Assembly: GCF_018982945.1 (NCBI RefSeq)
Contig: NZ_JABRXE010000013.1
Location: 1-45,805, forward strand
Length of the DNA: 45,805 nt
Reading direction: 5' to 3'
From: Anaerostipes faecalis
GTDB taxonomy: Bacteria > Bacillota > Clostridia > Lachnospirales > Lachnospiraceae
In this document: in pieces, positions 36,459 through 44,948 of the stretch
Layout of the letters: the number at the start of each line of letters is the position of its first letter
Position numbering within the stretch: position 1 is the stretch's first letter
Position numbers and translations under genes: made by a program
Notes under the pieces: model-generated
Databases searched by the model: none
What the model was told of the DNA's origin: nothing
Seen by the model: only the letters and a program-made list of their open reading frames with translations

Positions 36459-36503
36459 ATGTTTCATACAATAGTAAAAAAGGATTTATGTGTTATGAAA
36501 CAT
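36459..36503 (+). promoter_or_regulatory. Inverted repeat sequestering the PdaA start codon
   Basis: ATGTTTCATA (36459-36468) and TATGAAACAT (36494-36503) form a perfect 10-bp stem with a 25-nt loop. The ATG at 36495 is inside the 3' arm, and AAGGA (36480-36484) is in the loop. Folding would hide the start codon, so translation could be regulated. Confidence 0.6.
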
Positions 36504-37301
36504 GAAATTTTAGTATTAATTGTCATGATAATACTTTCAATCAGTGGCTGTAGCCGACAAAAAAACAGCGAAATCCGAAAGAGTCAGGAGACTTTGGCGC
36601 AGGGACAAGATGAGAAAGAGAGCTGGTGGATAAAAAGAAACCAGGATCATGCAATTCCTCAGGCATCAGATAAAGTTGATTTATCAAGATATGATGCCTA
36701 CTATGTAGATCCAAAGGCGGGGAAGAAAAAATGTATGTATTTAACCTTTGATTGTGGATATGAAAATGGATTTACACCGAAAATTCTTGATGTTTTAAAA
36801 AAGGAAAAAGTACCAGCTGGTTTTTTTGTAACGAAGGCATTTATTCGTGAAAATCCGGATCTGGTGAAACGAATGAAAAAGGAAGGACATGTGGTGGGAA
36901 ATCACACAGTTCACCACAAGAGTATGCCTTCTTTAAGCGACAGGGATATAAAGCAGGAGATTAATGATTGTTCAGAATTTTGTAAAGAGGCTACTGGATA
37001 TGAAATGGATAGATTTTTTCGACCGCCAATGGGAGAATATAGTGAACGCACATTGAAAGTAGTTAAGGAGATGGGATATAAAACCATTTTCTGGAGTATA
37101 GCTTATTTGGATTATGATGTAAATAATCAGCCGGGAGAAGAATATGTGATTAATCATTTTAAACAAAATTATCATAATGGTGCTATTCCGCTGATCCATA
37201 ATGTTTCTAAATCCAATGCAAATGCTTTAAGCAGAGTGATTTGTACTCTTAGAAAAAAAGGATATCAATTTCTTTCTTTGAAAAAATTGCCGGACTATTG
37301 A
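36495..37301 (+). CDS. pdaA: Polysaccharide deacetylase, PdaA-like lipoprotein
   Basis: The 268-residue NodB-family deacetylase is anchored as a lipoprotein: an N-terminal signal ends in the lipobox ISGC with C19. The catalytic domain has TFDCGYENG (84-92), the metal-binding HTVHH (H137, H141), FRPP (175-178) and LIHNVS (H235). The overall pattern matches delta-lactam de-N-acetylase PdaA, which makes muramic-delta-lactam in spore cortex. The motif residue after TFD is Cys instead of the usual Asn. I use ATG 36495 for its lipoprotein signal; ATG 36459 adds 12 unlikely residues. Confidence 0.88.
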   Translation: MKHEILVLIVMIILSISGCSRQKNSEIRKSQETLAQGQDEKESWWIKRNQDHAIPQASDKVDLSRYDAYYVDPKAGKKKCMYLTFDCGYENGFTPKILDVLKKEKVPAGFFVTKAFIRENPDLVKRMKKEGHVVGNHTVHHKSMPSLSDRDIKQEINDCSEFCKEATGYEMDRFFRPPMGEYSERTLKVVKEMGYKTIFWSIAYLDYDVNNQPGEEYVINHFKQNYHNGAIPLIHNVSKSNANALSRVICTLRKKGYQFLSLKKLPDY

Positions 37302-37385
37302 AAGGGAATTTGTTGTTTGATAAAATATATGTAACATTTTAGAGTTTAGAAGGAAAAGATTTATAAAGAGATTATAGGAGACACC

Positions 37386-37904
37386 ATGAAGAAAATTGCA
37401 CAATTTCACAAAGTAAGTTATGCACAGTTTGAAGAAAGCTGGAAGGATAGTTTTCCAGAAACTTCATTAGAGGATATCAGAAAGATTTATGATGATATCC
37501 AATTGCCAAAGAGAGCAACCAGGGGATCAGCAGGATATGATTTCTTCAGTCCGGTAGATTTTACCCTCGAACCAGGAGAAACCATAAAAATTCCTACAGG
37601 AATCCGGGTTTTTATTGAGGAAGACTGGGTATTGAATATTTTTCCAAGAAGTGGCTTAGGATTTAAATTCCGTCTTCAGATGAATAATACTGTTGGAATT
37701 ATTGATAGTGATTATTTCTATTCTGATAATGAGGGTCATATTTTTGTGAAGCTGACAAATGATACCAATGAAGGGAAGACCGTATCTGTGGCAAAAGGAA
37801 CAGGAATGGTGCAGGGAATCTTTATGCAGTATGGAATCACTTTAGATGACAATGTGAAAGAAGTACGTAATGGTGGATTTGGAAGTACAACTGTTAAAAA
37901 GTAG
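37386..37904 (+). CDS. dut: dUTPase (dUTP diphosphatase)
   Basis: The 172-residue trimeric dUTPase family member hydrolyses dUTP to dUMP and protects DNA from uracil. The five motifs are visible: AGYDF (about 50-54), PRSGLGFK, NTVGIIDSDYF, GMVQGIFM and the P-loop-like RNGGFGSTT. A 35-residue N-terminal extension (KIAQFHKVSYAQFEESWKDS) is longer than usual. It is a single gene ending at a strong hairpin. Confidence 0.92.
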   Translation: MKKIAQFHKVSYAQFEESWKDSFPETSLEDIRKIYDDIQLPKRATRGSAGYDFFSPVDFTLEPGETIKIPTGIRVFIEEDWVLNIFPRSGLGFKFRLQMNNTVGIIDSDYFYSDNEGHIFVKLTNDTNEGKTVSVAKGTGMVQGIFMQYGITLDDNVKEVRNGGFGSTTVKK

Positions 37905-37918
37905 ATGGGTAAAAATAT

Positions 37919-37955
37919 GGCCGGAGTCTGGTGAGGACTTCGGCCGTTTATTTTG
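37919..37955 (+). terminator. Terminator after dut
   Basis: A 10-bp stem (37919-37928 with 37936-37945, one G-T pair) is GC-rich and followed by GTTTATTTT. Strong hairpin, 15 nt past the stop codon. Confidence 0.8.
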
Positions 37956-38271
37956 GGAATAAGAGGAATATGACTCTTCAAAGAGATATAAAAAAGTGAT
38001 AGTGCATCGCCTCCCTGCCTGTGAATTTGAGTGGTTAGGTGAGAAACTTTGCCTTACATTTGTGCTTAATTTTTTGTTACTAATATATATATCGTCATAT
38101 CCCTCTTATTTCATAAACCAATTTTTTCGTCAAAAGGGGAACTAAAATCCAAAAAAAAATTCAAATTATTTATATCACGCCAAAAAGACAGACGTTTGTC
38201 TGCCACCTGAAGGTTTAATTTTTGACGAGTAAGGATTTTTAAAACAATGTTTTTAGTTCATCTTTTGATTG
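37956..38271. other. Gene-free stretch before the small secreted protein
   Basis: AT-rich non-coding sequence. Its only clear element is the minus-strand terminator at 38182-38204. No RNA gene or conserved leader is recognised. Confidence 0.5.
38182..38204 (-). terminator. Terminator of the small secreted protein gene
   Basis: GACAGAC (38187-38193) pairs with GTCTGCC (38198-38204, one G-T pair), followed on minus by five T. It is about 68 nt past the stop codon of the 135-residue ORF. Confidence 0.65.
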
Positions 38272-38679
38272 TTATTTATAGCTGCGTTTGTAGGTAAAGG
38301 TATCGCTGTTGACAAAAGCTCCACCTTTGGATTTATAAATGTTAACTTTACTGTAAACACGGTAGGTGTAGCCTTTGGTAACGTAGTAGGAGCGACTGTA
38401 CATATTTACACTGGTGTCTCCATAGGTTCCACTGGTTAATGTATGCCAGGAACCATCGGAGTATCGTTGTAATTTCATATTGATTGTGGAATAATAGGAA
38501 TCTGTACTTGGGATAACAGTGGTGTAAAATGAAGCTTTGCCTAAGGTGCCAAAAGAAAGACCAATTGTAACATCTTCAAATCCAGCCCAACTATCAGCAG
38601 CAGAAACAGGAGTAGTAATTGATACAAAAGCAATAATACAAATTAATAAGAGAGTAATTATTTTTCGTGTTTTTTTCAT
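38272..38679 (-). CDS. Small secreted protein
   Basis: The 135-residue protein has a signal peptide (MKKTRKIITLLLICIIAFVS, cleavage near VSAA at about 28). The mature 107 residues are beta-rich with LQRYSDGSWHTLTSGTYG and GYTYRVYSKVNIYKSKG, typical of small secreted clostridial proteins of unknown role. It lies downstream of an ECF sigma/anti-sigma pair and could be a target, but has an independent promoter region and terminator. Confidence 0.75.
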   Translation of the reverse strand: MKKTRKIITLLLICIIAFVSITTPVSAADSWAGFEDVTIGLSFGTLGKASFYTTVIPSTDSYYSTINMKLQRYSDGSWHTLTSGTYGDTSVNMYSRSYYVTKGYTYRVYSKVNIYKSKGGAFVNSDTFTYKRSYK

Positions 38680-38902
38680 AGAAAATCCTTTCTATCCTTA
38701 CTAATGTAAAAATTATTAGCAAGGGAGAAAAGGGAAATAAAAATACAAAAATATTCTCTTTAATAAATTGTAAAAATGCTCGATAAAATATGTAATTGAT
38801 GTGAAGTGTAAAATTGGTTTGTTTATGCAATCTTGTAGACACAATAAGGATGAATGGTTTACTACTTACTATTTTTCTATAAAAATATAGGATTTATTAA
38901 AA

Positions 38903-38949
38903 AAGGATGTCCTAAAATTTTTTGTAATTTTAGGACATCCTTTTTTGTA
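38903..38949. terminator. Strong bidirectional terminator
   Basis: A 15-bp perfect stem (38903-38917 with 38928-38942) is flanked by T runs on both sides. It ends the anti-sigma operon from the right and could block read-through from the left. It lies about 20 nt past the anti-sigma stop codon. Confidence 0.9.
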
Positions 38950-38968
38950 GTGGATAAATAAGAAAATT

Positions 38969-39676
38969 TTATTTTTTTATTATTTTAATGTTTTTTGCTA
39001 TATTGAGTAATTCGGATTCAGATTTTGTTGAAATAATATTAAAAATAGTATGTTGATGATACCATAACAATCTATTTTTACTACCAGCAATAAAATAATA
39101 ATTTTGAGAATTAACTTTAATCTCAGAATAGTCATCTTTAATCATTTTCGAATAGTTTGTATAAGATTGATTATACTGGATTTTAATATAAATATTATCT
39201 TTTTTTGTATTGGAATATTTATAAACTAATTGGGTATTACCATCAGAATGTTGCTTTTTGGTACATTTATATCCTTTTGGAATATATTTGAACTTATATT
39301 TCTCTTTTGAATTATCTAGATGATGAATAGTAATTTGTGTTTTATTATTTGTTTCATTTCTTTTAAATATAAAATTCAACACTGGCTCTCGAAATGCTTT
39401 TACATTCATCGCTGTTACGGATACAATACCTAATACAACAATTGCAATGGCTGCAACTCTTCTTGCAAGATGCATGTGTTCCTTACGGACTTCTTTCTTG
39501 TAGGCATTTTTAAACATCTTATCCATTCGCTGGTTAAATTCATCGGACAGTTCCAGTTCGGGGATTTGATCAAATTCTTCAATTTCATCATCTATGTATT
39601 GTTTTCCACCGTATTCAATGATGTGATCGAGAAGCTTATCCTGGTCTTCAATTTTTTTATTCATATTTTTACTCAT
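38969..39676 (-). CDS. Probable anti-sigma factor, membrane-anchored
   Basis: The 235-residue protein has a cytoplasmic N-terminal part (about 1-75), a membrane segment near 76-95 (ARRVAAIAIVVLGIVSVTAM), and an external C-terminal domain resembling DUF4367, containing YKFKYIPKGYKCTKK. Translation starts at ATG 39676, overlapping the sigma gene by ATGAGTAA, so the two are coupled. This arrangement is typical of ECF anti-sigma factors. The external domain has no known ligand. Confidence 0.8.
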   Translation of the reverse strand: MSKNMNKKIEDQDKLLDHIIEYGGKQYIDDEIEEFDQIPELELSDEFNQRMDKMFKNAYKKEVRKEHMHLARRVAAIAIVVLGIVSVTAMNVKAFREPVLNFIFKRNETNNKTQITIHHLDNSKEKYKFKYIPKGYKCTKKQHSDGNTQLVYKYSNTKKDNIYIKIQYNQSYTNYSKMIKDDYSEIKVNSQNYYFIAGSKNRLLWYHQHTIFNIISTKSESELLNIAKNIKIIKK

Positions 39677-40220
39677 AGAAATCCTCTTTTCGAAACATTG
39701 CTCGCAGCTCTTTTTTGGCAAGAGCAATTCTTTTCTTTATAGTACGTTCAGAAACATCATATGTCGCTGCAATTTCTCTATATTTGAATCCATAGACATA
39801 ATGAAGCAGTAATGTATCCCGCAAAGGAGGCTTCAGTGCAGACAGCTTCTCTTTGACAGATTCAAGACTGATTAAGTGTATATATGCATCTATTGGATCT
39901 TCCAAATAGTAAGATTCATTACCATCTTCATAGTCAAGAGGCAGGTAATCGTGCTTATGATATTCTTTTTCAATTGTCATCATAACATTACGAAGTATGA
40001 CAAGAAGAAAAAACAGTACCTGATCCTCTTGGATTTTTAAAATAGTTGTCGGATATCTTAGTACTTTTTCAAAAACAACCTGAACGGCATCTTCGGCATT
40101 GCTTTTGTTGGAAGTATATTTAAAAGCAGCATTATATAATTTGTTAGCATACTGACAATAGTATTCGGCAATAATCTGCGAATCATATTTTTTATCAGGA
40201 TGTTGGTTCAGTTTTTCCAT
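39669..40220 (-). CDS. ECF-type RNA polymerase sigma factor
   Basis: The 183-residue sigma-70-family protein has region 2 near AEDAVQVVFEKVLRYP (about 42-57) and region 4 as KPPLRDTLLLHYVYGFKYREIAATYDVSERTIKKRIALAKKEL (about 129-171). There is a variable linker with many acidic residues between. It overlaps the anti-sigma gene. Likely envelope-stress or signal-specific sigma factor; its target promoters are not known. Confidence 0.88.
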   Translation of the reverse strand: MEKLNQHPDKKYDSQIIAEYYCQYANKLYNAAFKYTSNKSNAEDAVQVVFEKVLRYPTTILKIQEDQVLFFLLVILRNVMMTIEKEYHKHDYLPLDYEDGNESYYLEDPIDAYIHLISLESVKEKLSALKPPLRDTLLLHYVYGFKYREIAATYDVSERTIKKRIALAKKELRAMFRKEDFYE

Positions 40221-40337
40221 ATAATTAATATCTCCATAATATATAATAATTATAGTACAATTGCGTTATTTGGAAAAGCTGTAATTATAATTTTAGTATA
40301 CTTAAATATCGAAAAGGTGTAAATAATCTTTCAAATA

Positions 40338-40604
40338 TTATTCTTCAATAACCTGGATTTCCAGATAATCAAAATCGATGGTTTCTATAAAACTGTCTTC
40401 TGTAAACCGGGTTTTGCTGTGACGGATGAAATCCTGCTTGTTTGTTTCCAACCATAAAGGTTTTTGCAGATCAAATTGGTAACAGATTTCTTCCAGAGCC
40501 TGATAAATCTTTCTAGTTCGGTTTAAATCATTATTATCAATACACACAACAGTATCTTTCAGCATATGGTGGTTGCTGAATAATTTTCCCCACATTCGAA
40601 ACAT
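40338..40604 (-). CDS. Conserved small protein of unknown function
   Basis: The 88-residue protein starts MFRMWGKLFSNHHMLKDTVV and contains KPLWLETNKQDFIRHSKTRFTEDSFIE and ends IDFDYLEIQVIEE. I recognise it only as a conserved hypothetical in Lachnospirales-type genomes. It has no signal peptide or Cys cluster. A ribosome site GCAGGAA precedes the ATG. Confidence 0.75.
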   Translation of the reverse strand: MFRMWGKLFSNHHMLKDTVVCIDNNDLNRTRKIYQALEEICYQFDLQKPLWLETNKQDFIRHSKTRFTEDSFIETIDFDYLEIQVIEE

Positions 40605-40689
40605 GACATTTCCTGCTTTCTTTAATTTTTATCTTATATTATTACAAACACTTACTTCTGAGATTTTAGTATAGATTTATTTTTGTTTC

Positions 40690-40717
40690 TTGTAAAGAAT
40701 AATCGGTGTGATATACT
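40690..40717 (+). promoter_or_regulatory. Promoter of the EIIC-type gene
   Basis: TTGTAA (40690-40695), 16 nt, TATACT (40712-40717) with a TG two bases before the -10, so an extended -10. It lies about 29 nt before the start. Confidence 0.6.
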
Positions 40718-40746
40718 TAAAAAAAGAAAATAAAGGAGAAAAATAC

Positions 40747-41802
40747 ATGAAGCTTTTGAGAAGAATCTTTATAGATGGTTTATCAGGTATGGCACTTGGT
40801 CTTTTCTCTACATTGATCATAGGAACCATTTTAGAGCAGATAGGAAGTTTTGTTGGTGGAGATATAGGGAATACCGTTGTCGCTATTGCAGCAGTTGCAA
40901 AGGCACTGACAGGTGCAGGAATTGGAGTAGGAGTTGCAAGCAGATTTAAAGAAACTCCATTAGTATGTGCTTCGGCTGCAACTGCAGGTATGATTGGCGC
41001 ATTTGCATCAAAATTAATGAGTGGGTCTGTGGTGATCAAAAGTGGTGTTTTGCTTTCAGGACCGGGAGAACCATTAGGTGCATTTGTGGCAGCTTATATA
41101 GGAATTGAATTGGGCCGGCTTCTGGTTGGAAGGACAAAGCTGGATATTATTTTGACACCTATGATAACAATTTTGGCTGGTGGGTTTGCAGGACTTATGA
41201 TTGGTCCATACATATCAGATTTTATGAAACAGATTGGAGAGATGATTCAGTGGGGAACACAGCAACAGCCATTTCTTATGGGAATTATCGTTTCTGTTTT
41301 AATGGGAGTTTGTCTGACACTTCCAATCAGTTCAGCAGCTCTGGGAGTTATCCTTAATCTATCAGGAATTGCAGCGGGAGCGGCTACAGTGGGCTGTTGT
41401 TCCCAAATGATAGGATTTGCAGTGGCAAGTTTTCGTGAAAATAAAGTAGGAGGGCTTCTGGCGCAGGGAATTGGAACATCAATGCTTCAAATGCCAAATA
41501 TTATAAGAAAGCCTTGGATATGGATACCTCCTATTTTAACAAGTGCAATTCTTGGACCTGTTTCAACAGTAATCTTAAAAATGACAAATAATGCTATTGG
41601 TTCTGGAATGGGAACTGCAGGACTGGTTGGTCCTATTATGGCATATAAGACTATGCTTGCGGAAGGGACATCTGCAGGAGCGGCTGCAGCTATGATTCTG
41701 ATTATGCATATCATTGCTCCGGCGTTTCTTACTTATTTTATTTCGGAAGCAATGCGTCGTGCAGGAATCATAAAATCCGGCGATATGAAGTTGGATATAT
41801 AA
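40747..41802 (+). CDS. PTS EIIC-type membrane protein (PTS_EIIC_2 family)
   Basis: The 351-residue protein has about eight to ten membrane segments, rich in Gly/Ala, with FIDGLSGMALGLFSTLIIG at the N-terminus, and a GMGTAGLVGPIMAYKTM motif near 285-301. It belongs to a family of stand-alone EIIC-like proteins without EIIA or EIIB partners; substrate unknown. I start at the ATG at 40747 after AAAGGAG rather than 40708. Its 3' end overlaps YyaC by 35 bp on the other strand. Confidence 0.85.
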   Translation: MKLLRRIFIDGLSGMALGLFSTLIIGTILEQIGSFVGGDIGNTVVAIAAVAKALTGAGIGVGVASRFKETPLVCASAATAGMIGAFASKLMSGSVVIKSGVLLSGPGEPLGAFVAAYIGIELGRLLVGRTKLDIILTPMITILAGGFAGLMIGPYISDFMKQIGEMIQWGTQQQPFLMGIIVSVLMGVCLTLPISSAALGVILNLSGIAAGAATVGCCSQMIGFAVASFRENKVGGLLAQGIGTSMLQMPNIIRKPWIWIPPILTSAILGPVSTVILKMTNNAIGSGMGTAGLVGPIMAYKTMLAEGTSAGAAAAMILIMHIIAPAFLTYFISEAMRRAGIIKSGDMKLDI

Positions 41803-42340
41803 GAGGAAAAGACGTTTCTATCGCAGAAGAAATAAAAGAAGCCAGTTTGACCACTGTGTGAAGTCTGGTATTTTGTATTTTTTCTTCATTGAAATCAGAA
41901 AAAGTATTTACAATTCCTGTAATAGAGATGTTTCCAATAGGAGGAAGCTTTTTTGACACTCCCTGACCAGGAAGAAGAGGCATGTTGGAAAGTGTGATAT
42001 AACCAATATGTTCAGTACACCCAAGGCAGGCATCTATGGCGATAATGAACGGATCGGTATGCAGCTGATAAATATGCCGGATAGTTTCTGTGAGATTTTG
42101 GGCATGGACAGGCTGTGATAGACAGCCATAAACAGAAAAATAGGAAGTGTTATGTTGAAGATATTGTCCTACAAGAGGACCAAGGCAGTCGCCGGTTGCA
42201 CGATCTGTACCAATACAGACGATAACCAGCGGCTGATTTTTTTTTCGCTGGGTGAGGATTTTTCGTTTTAAATCTTTCTGAAAATTTTTGAAGGCTTTAT
42301 GATCGCTTGGATAATAATATGAAACTTTACTGGTAAACAA
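41768..42340 (-). CDS. yyaC: Spore protease-like protein YyaC
   Basis: The 190-residue protein of the DUF1256/YyaC family, related to the GPR protease core, has IGTDRATGDCLGPLVG (about 40-55), PVHAQNL, IAIDACLG and GNISITGIVNT. It is sporulation-associated in B. subtilis. I choose the TTG at 42340, which has AGGAGG eight bases upstream, over an upstream TTG at 42457 without a ribosome site. The 3' end overlaps the EIIC gene by 35 bp tail-to-tail, and the gene diverges from the LysM gene. Confidence 0.88.
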   Translation of the reverse strand: MFTSKVSYYYPSDHKAFKNFQKDLKRKILTQRKKNQPLVIVCIGTDRATGDCLGPLVGQYLQHNTSYFSVYGCLSQPVHAQNLTETIRHIYQLHTDPFIIAIDACLGCTEHIGYITLSNMPLLPGQGVSKKLPPIGNISITGIVNTFSDFNEEKIQNTRLHTVVKLASFISSAIETSFPLIYPTSYRRIL

Positions 42341-42460
42341 AATAATTTCCTCCTGCTCTAGTCTTCTTTGCCTTCCTAGTTTATACAAAAGAATAAAAAG
42401 TATGTAGAAAAAAAGAGAGTTTCTTTCGACGAGGTTTGATAAAAAAAGTAAAAACAATAT

Positions 42461-42477
42461 GATAAAGTCTCTTTATC
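42461..42477. promoter_or_regulatory. Palindrome between yyaC and the LysM gene
   Basis: GATAAAG-TCT-CTTTATC is a 7-bp perfect inverted repeat with a 3-nt centre in the divergent region, ending about 25 nt before the LysM GTG. It may be an operator or RNA hairpin; no known regulator matches. Confidence 0.4.
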
Positions 42478-42501
42478 AATAGAAGAAAGGGAGGCTTTTT
42501 T

Positions 42502-43659
42502 GTGAAGACAGAGCAGCAGTTACCAAAAAATATCCGGCAGATCGGCAGTCCGGTGGGACATACAAAAGTTTACATTGAAGATTACGTCATTACTTTTTTG
42601 AATAGTATTGCAATTGACAAAAATACATTTGTGCGTGGAGCAATTTTGTTTGGAGAAAAAAAGTCTATAGGAAGTGACACGGTGATTTTTGTTCGCGGGG
42701 CCATTGAAGGACAGAATCTGGAACTGGATTTGGATGAAACTGTGTTTGATGATAATGTCTGGAGAGAAATTTATCAGCAAAAGGACAGATTCTTCCCTGA
42801 GCTGGAAGTAATGGGGTGGGCTTTATCCAGAATGGGATTTTCGGTACGATTAAATGATAAAATCAAAAAAACTCATTTTGAAAATTTCCCAGGGGAAGGA
42901 AAAATCCTTTATATGATGGATTATCTGGAACAGGAAGATGCATTTTATGTTTTTCGAGGACAAGACCTGGTACGTCAGAATGGATACTATATATATTATG
43001 AAAAGAATCCTATGATGCAGGAATATCTGATAGAGCGAAATCAAAGAATTAAAGAAGCTCAATCTTATGAAAATATGCTTGAAGCAAAAAGAGATGAAAA
43101 GGTAATCCGTCAGTTTCGAGAGAAGATTTCTCAAAAGACCAAATCAAGTCAGCGCAAAGGTCTGATTCGAAAAATGTCATCTGCAGCAGCTATGGCACTT
43201 ATTATATTTATGGGTGGAACCATGTATTATTATGTACAAAATGATACGACAGTAAATTTTAAAGATATTGTCCGTGGGGCAGTTAATACAATGGGAAAGG
43301 GAGTTAAAGAACAGGTAGATTCAACAGATAAAGAAATGCCATCTACACTGGATACTGAGTCAGAAGAAAAAGAAACATCAGATTCTTCTACCATACAGAG
43401 GGCAACGACCACAACGGAATATAATTCTGAAACGACCACAACGGAAAGTCCGAAAAACAGCACTGAGAATACGGTTACCCAGTCTGCCGGTGCATATCAA
43501 AGATACATTGTTCGAAAAGGAGATACTCTGGTTTCTATTAGTAAAAGAATATATGGAACGCAGACAATGGTTAAAAAAATAAAGGAAGCCAATGGATTGA
43601 GTAATGAAAATCAGATTTATCCAGGACAGAAATTGCTTGTTCCTAAAAGCATAAACTAG
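42502..43659 (+). CDS. MPN/JAB-like domain fused to a membrane segment and LysM
   Basis: The 385-residue protein has a cytoplasmic N-terminal MPN/JAB-like fold (about 20-165, with RGAILFGEK and the GWALSRMGF strand that aligns with the JAMM box), a basic coiled-coil region to 220, a membrane segment (227-245), an external Thr/Ser/Glu-rich linker (280-330) and a LysM domain (334-381: YIVRKGDTLVSISKRIYGT). The JAMM His-x-His is replaced by Ser/Arg, so peptidase activity is unlikely. LysM binds peptidoglycan. The start is GTG with GGGAGG upstream. It precedes DUF5711 and CvpA genes on the same strand. Confidence 0.75.
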   Translation: MKTEQQLPKNIRQIGSPVGHTKVYIEDYVITFLNSIAIDKNTFVRGAILFGEKKSIGSDTVIFVRGAIEGQNLELDLDETVFDDNVWREIYQQKDRFFPELEVMGWALSRMGFSVRLNDKIKKTHFENFPGEGKILYMMDYLEQEDAFYVFRGQDLVRQNGYYIYYEKNPMMQEYLIERNQRIKEAQSYENMLEAKRDEKVIRQFREKISQKTKSSQRKGLIRKMSSAAAMALIIFMGGTMYYYVQNDTTVNFKDIVRGAVNTMGKGVKEQVDSTDKEMPSTLDTESEEKETSDSSTIQRATTTTEYNSETTTTESPKNSTENTVTQSAGAYQRYIVRKGDTLVSISKRIYGTQTMVKKIKEANGLSNENQIYPGQKLLVPKSIN

Positions 43660-43741
43660 AAGAGGGATTGTCACCACCTTTGGAAATGTTGTATAATACC
43701 CATATTCAGATGCTAAGTTAATGTAGATTGGAAGGGGTTCT

Positions 43742-44935
43742 ATGGAACAAAAGACGAAAGCAGGTTTTTCTCTTTATATTAATAGTAATGAAAATTTTCA
43801 AAAGGCAGCTATTATTCAGGATAAGAAGAAAAAGTATCGAAAGGTGCTTCTTATAACATTGGCGGTTGTTTGCGTACTGAGTTTTTTTGCTTATCGATAT
43901 CGGACTTATCACAGTATGAAGGTTGTAAAGTCTATAACAAAAGATTTATCTGAGTCAGTGAAATCTTTTGCGTATAAGAGTGGAACCATTAGTTATAGTG
44001 AAGATGGTGTATCATTTTTAGATGGAAATGGGCAGACCAAGTGGAATCAGACTTTTTCTTTGAAAAATCCTATTGCTTCGTATTGTAAAGAATATATTGT
44101 TATTGCTTCAAAAAATGGAAATGAGGTTGTTTTACTGGATGCAGATGGACATATAAAACAATTCAGTGTATCATATCCAATCATAGATGTTGAAGTGGCA
44201 AGCCAGGGAGTTATTGCATTGATTCTTCAAGGAGAAAATGCAAATTATATTGAGCTATATGAATCAGCACAGAAAAAATTAGTAAGGATAAAAACAACCG
44301 GAGATCAGAATGGATATCCGATGGATATAGATTTATCTAGTGATGGAGAGAATCTTGCAGTAAGTTATCTGGTAGTAGATGGAATCAAAACAAAAAGCAG
44401 GATTGCTTTTTATAATTTTGGAGAAGATGGTCAGGAAAAAGAAGATCAGCTGATTGCTGGATTTGATGAATCTGATACAATTATACCTAAAATTAATTTT
44501 ATGGGAGATTCAAGGCTGTGTGCAGTAGGTGATGGGAAACTTATCATTTTTAAGGCTGGGAAATCACCATCAAAACAGAAGGAAGTTAAAATAGAAAAAT
44601 CCGTGAAGAGTGTTTCTGTCAATGATAAATATATTGCGATGATTATTGAAAATCAGAAAAAGAATGATGAAGAAAAGTTTGAGGCTAAAATATATAATAA
44701 ATCGGGAAGAGAGATTATGTCCAAAGGCTTTTCATCAGAATATAATAAAGTAGTGCTTGGAAAAAAAGAATTAATGGTAACAGGAAATTATCATTGTTCC
44801 ATTTTTAATTTTGCCGGACATGAGATGTTTGATAAGGATTTTAAAAAAAGAATTTTGGATATATCACCAACTGGAAAAACACGTAAGTATTTAGTGGCTT
44901 ATGAAAATAAGACGGAGTTAATTTGCTTACGATAA
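43742..44935 (+). CDS. DUF5711 family membrane-anchored beta-propeller protein
   Basis: The 397-residue protein has a membrane segment at about 37-52 after a short basic N-terminus, and an outside part of repeated beta blades such as VSFLDGNGQTKWN, VVLLDADGHIKQF and SSDGENLAVSYL. This looks like a six- or seven-bladed propeller of unknown ligand. It follows the LysM gene and precedes CvpA by 13 nt. An envelope role is inferred. Confidence 0.8.
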   Translation: MEQKTKAGFSLYINSNENFQKAAIIQDKKKKYRKVLLITLAVVCVLSFFAYRYRTYHSMKVVKSITKDLSESVKSFAYKSGTISYSEDGVSFLDGNGQTKWNQTFSLKNPIASYCKEYIVIASKNGNEVVLLDADGHIKQFSVSYPIIDVEVASQGVIALILQGENANYIELYESAQKKLVRIKTTGDQNGYPMDIDLSSDGENLAVSYLVVDGIKTKSRIAFYNFGEDGQEKEDQLIAGFDESDTIIPKINFMGDSRLCAVGDGKLIIFKAGKSPSKQKEVKIEKSVKSVSVNDKYIAMIIENQKKNDEEKFEAKIYNKSGREIMSKGFSSEYNKVVLGKKELMVTGNYHCSIFNFAGHEMFDKDFKKRILDISPTGKTRKYLVAYENKTELICLR

Positions 44936-44948
44936 GGAGTGAAGTACT

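Noticed and set aside
36459-36503. The inverted repeat at the PdaA start resembles the two halves of parS (TGTTTCA and TGAAACA).
   Set aside because: The halves are separated by more than 25 nt and lack the CACGTG core, so ParB would not be expected to bind.
38041-38180. A possible RNA gene in the AT-rich gap before the small secreted protein.
   Set aside because: No stable fold, promoter plus terminator pair, or recognisable conserved RNA could be made out apart from the minus-strand terminator.
40605-40746. A riboswitch before the EIIC-type gene.
   Set aside because: The leader after the promoter is only about 20-25 nt and no conserved aptamer is visible.
42341-42457. A longer YyaC with a hydrophobic N-terminus starting at 42457.
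   Set aside because: No ribosome site precedes it. The TTG at 42340 has AGGAGG at proper spacing and gives the family's normal length.
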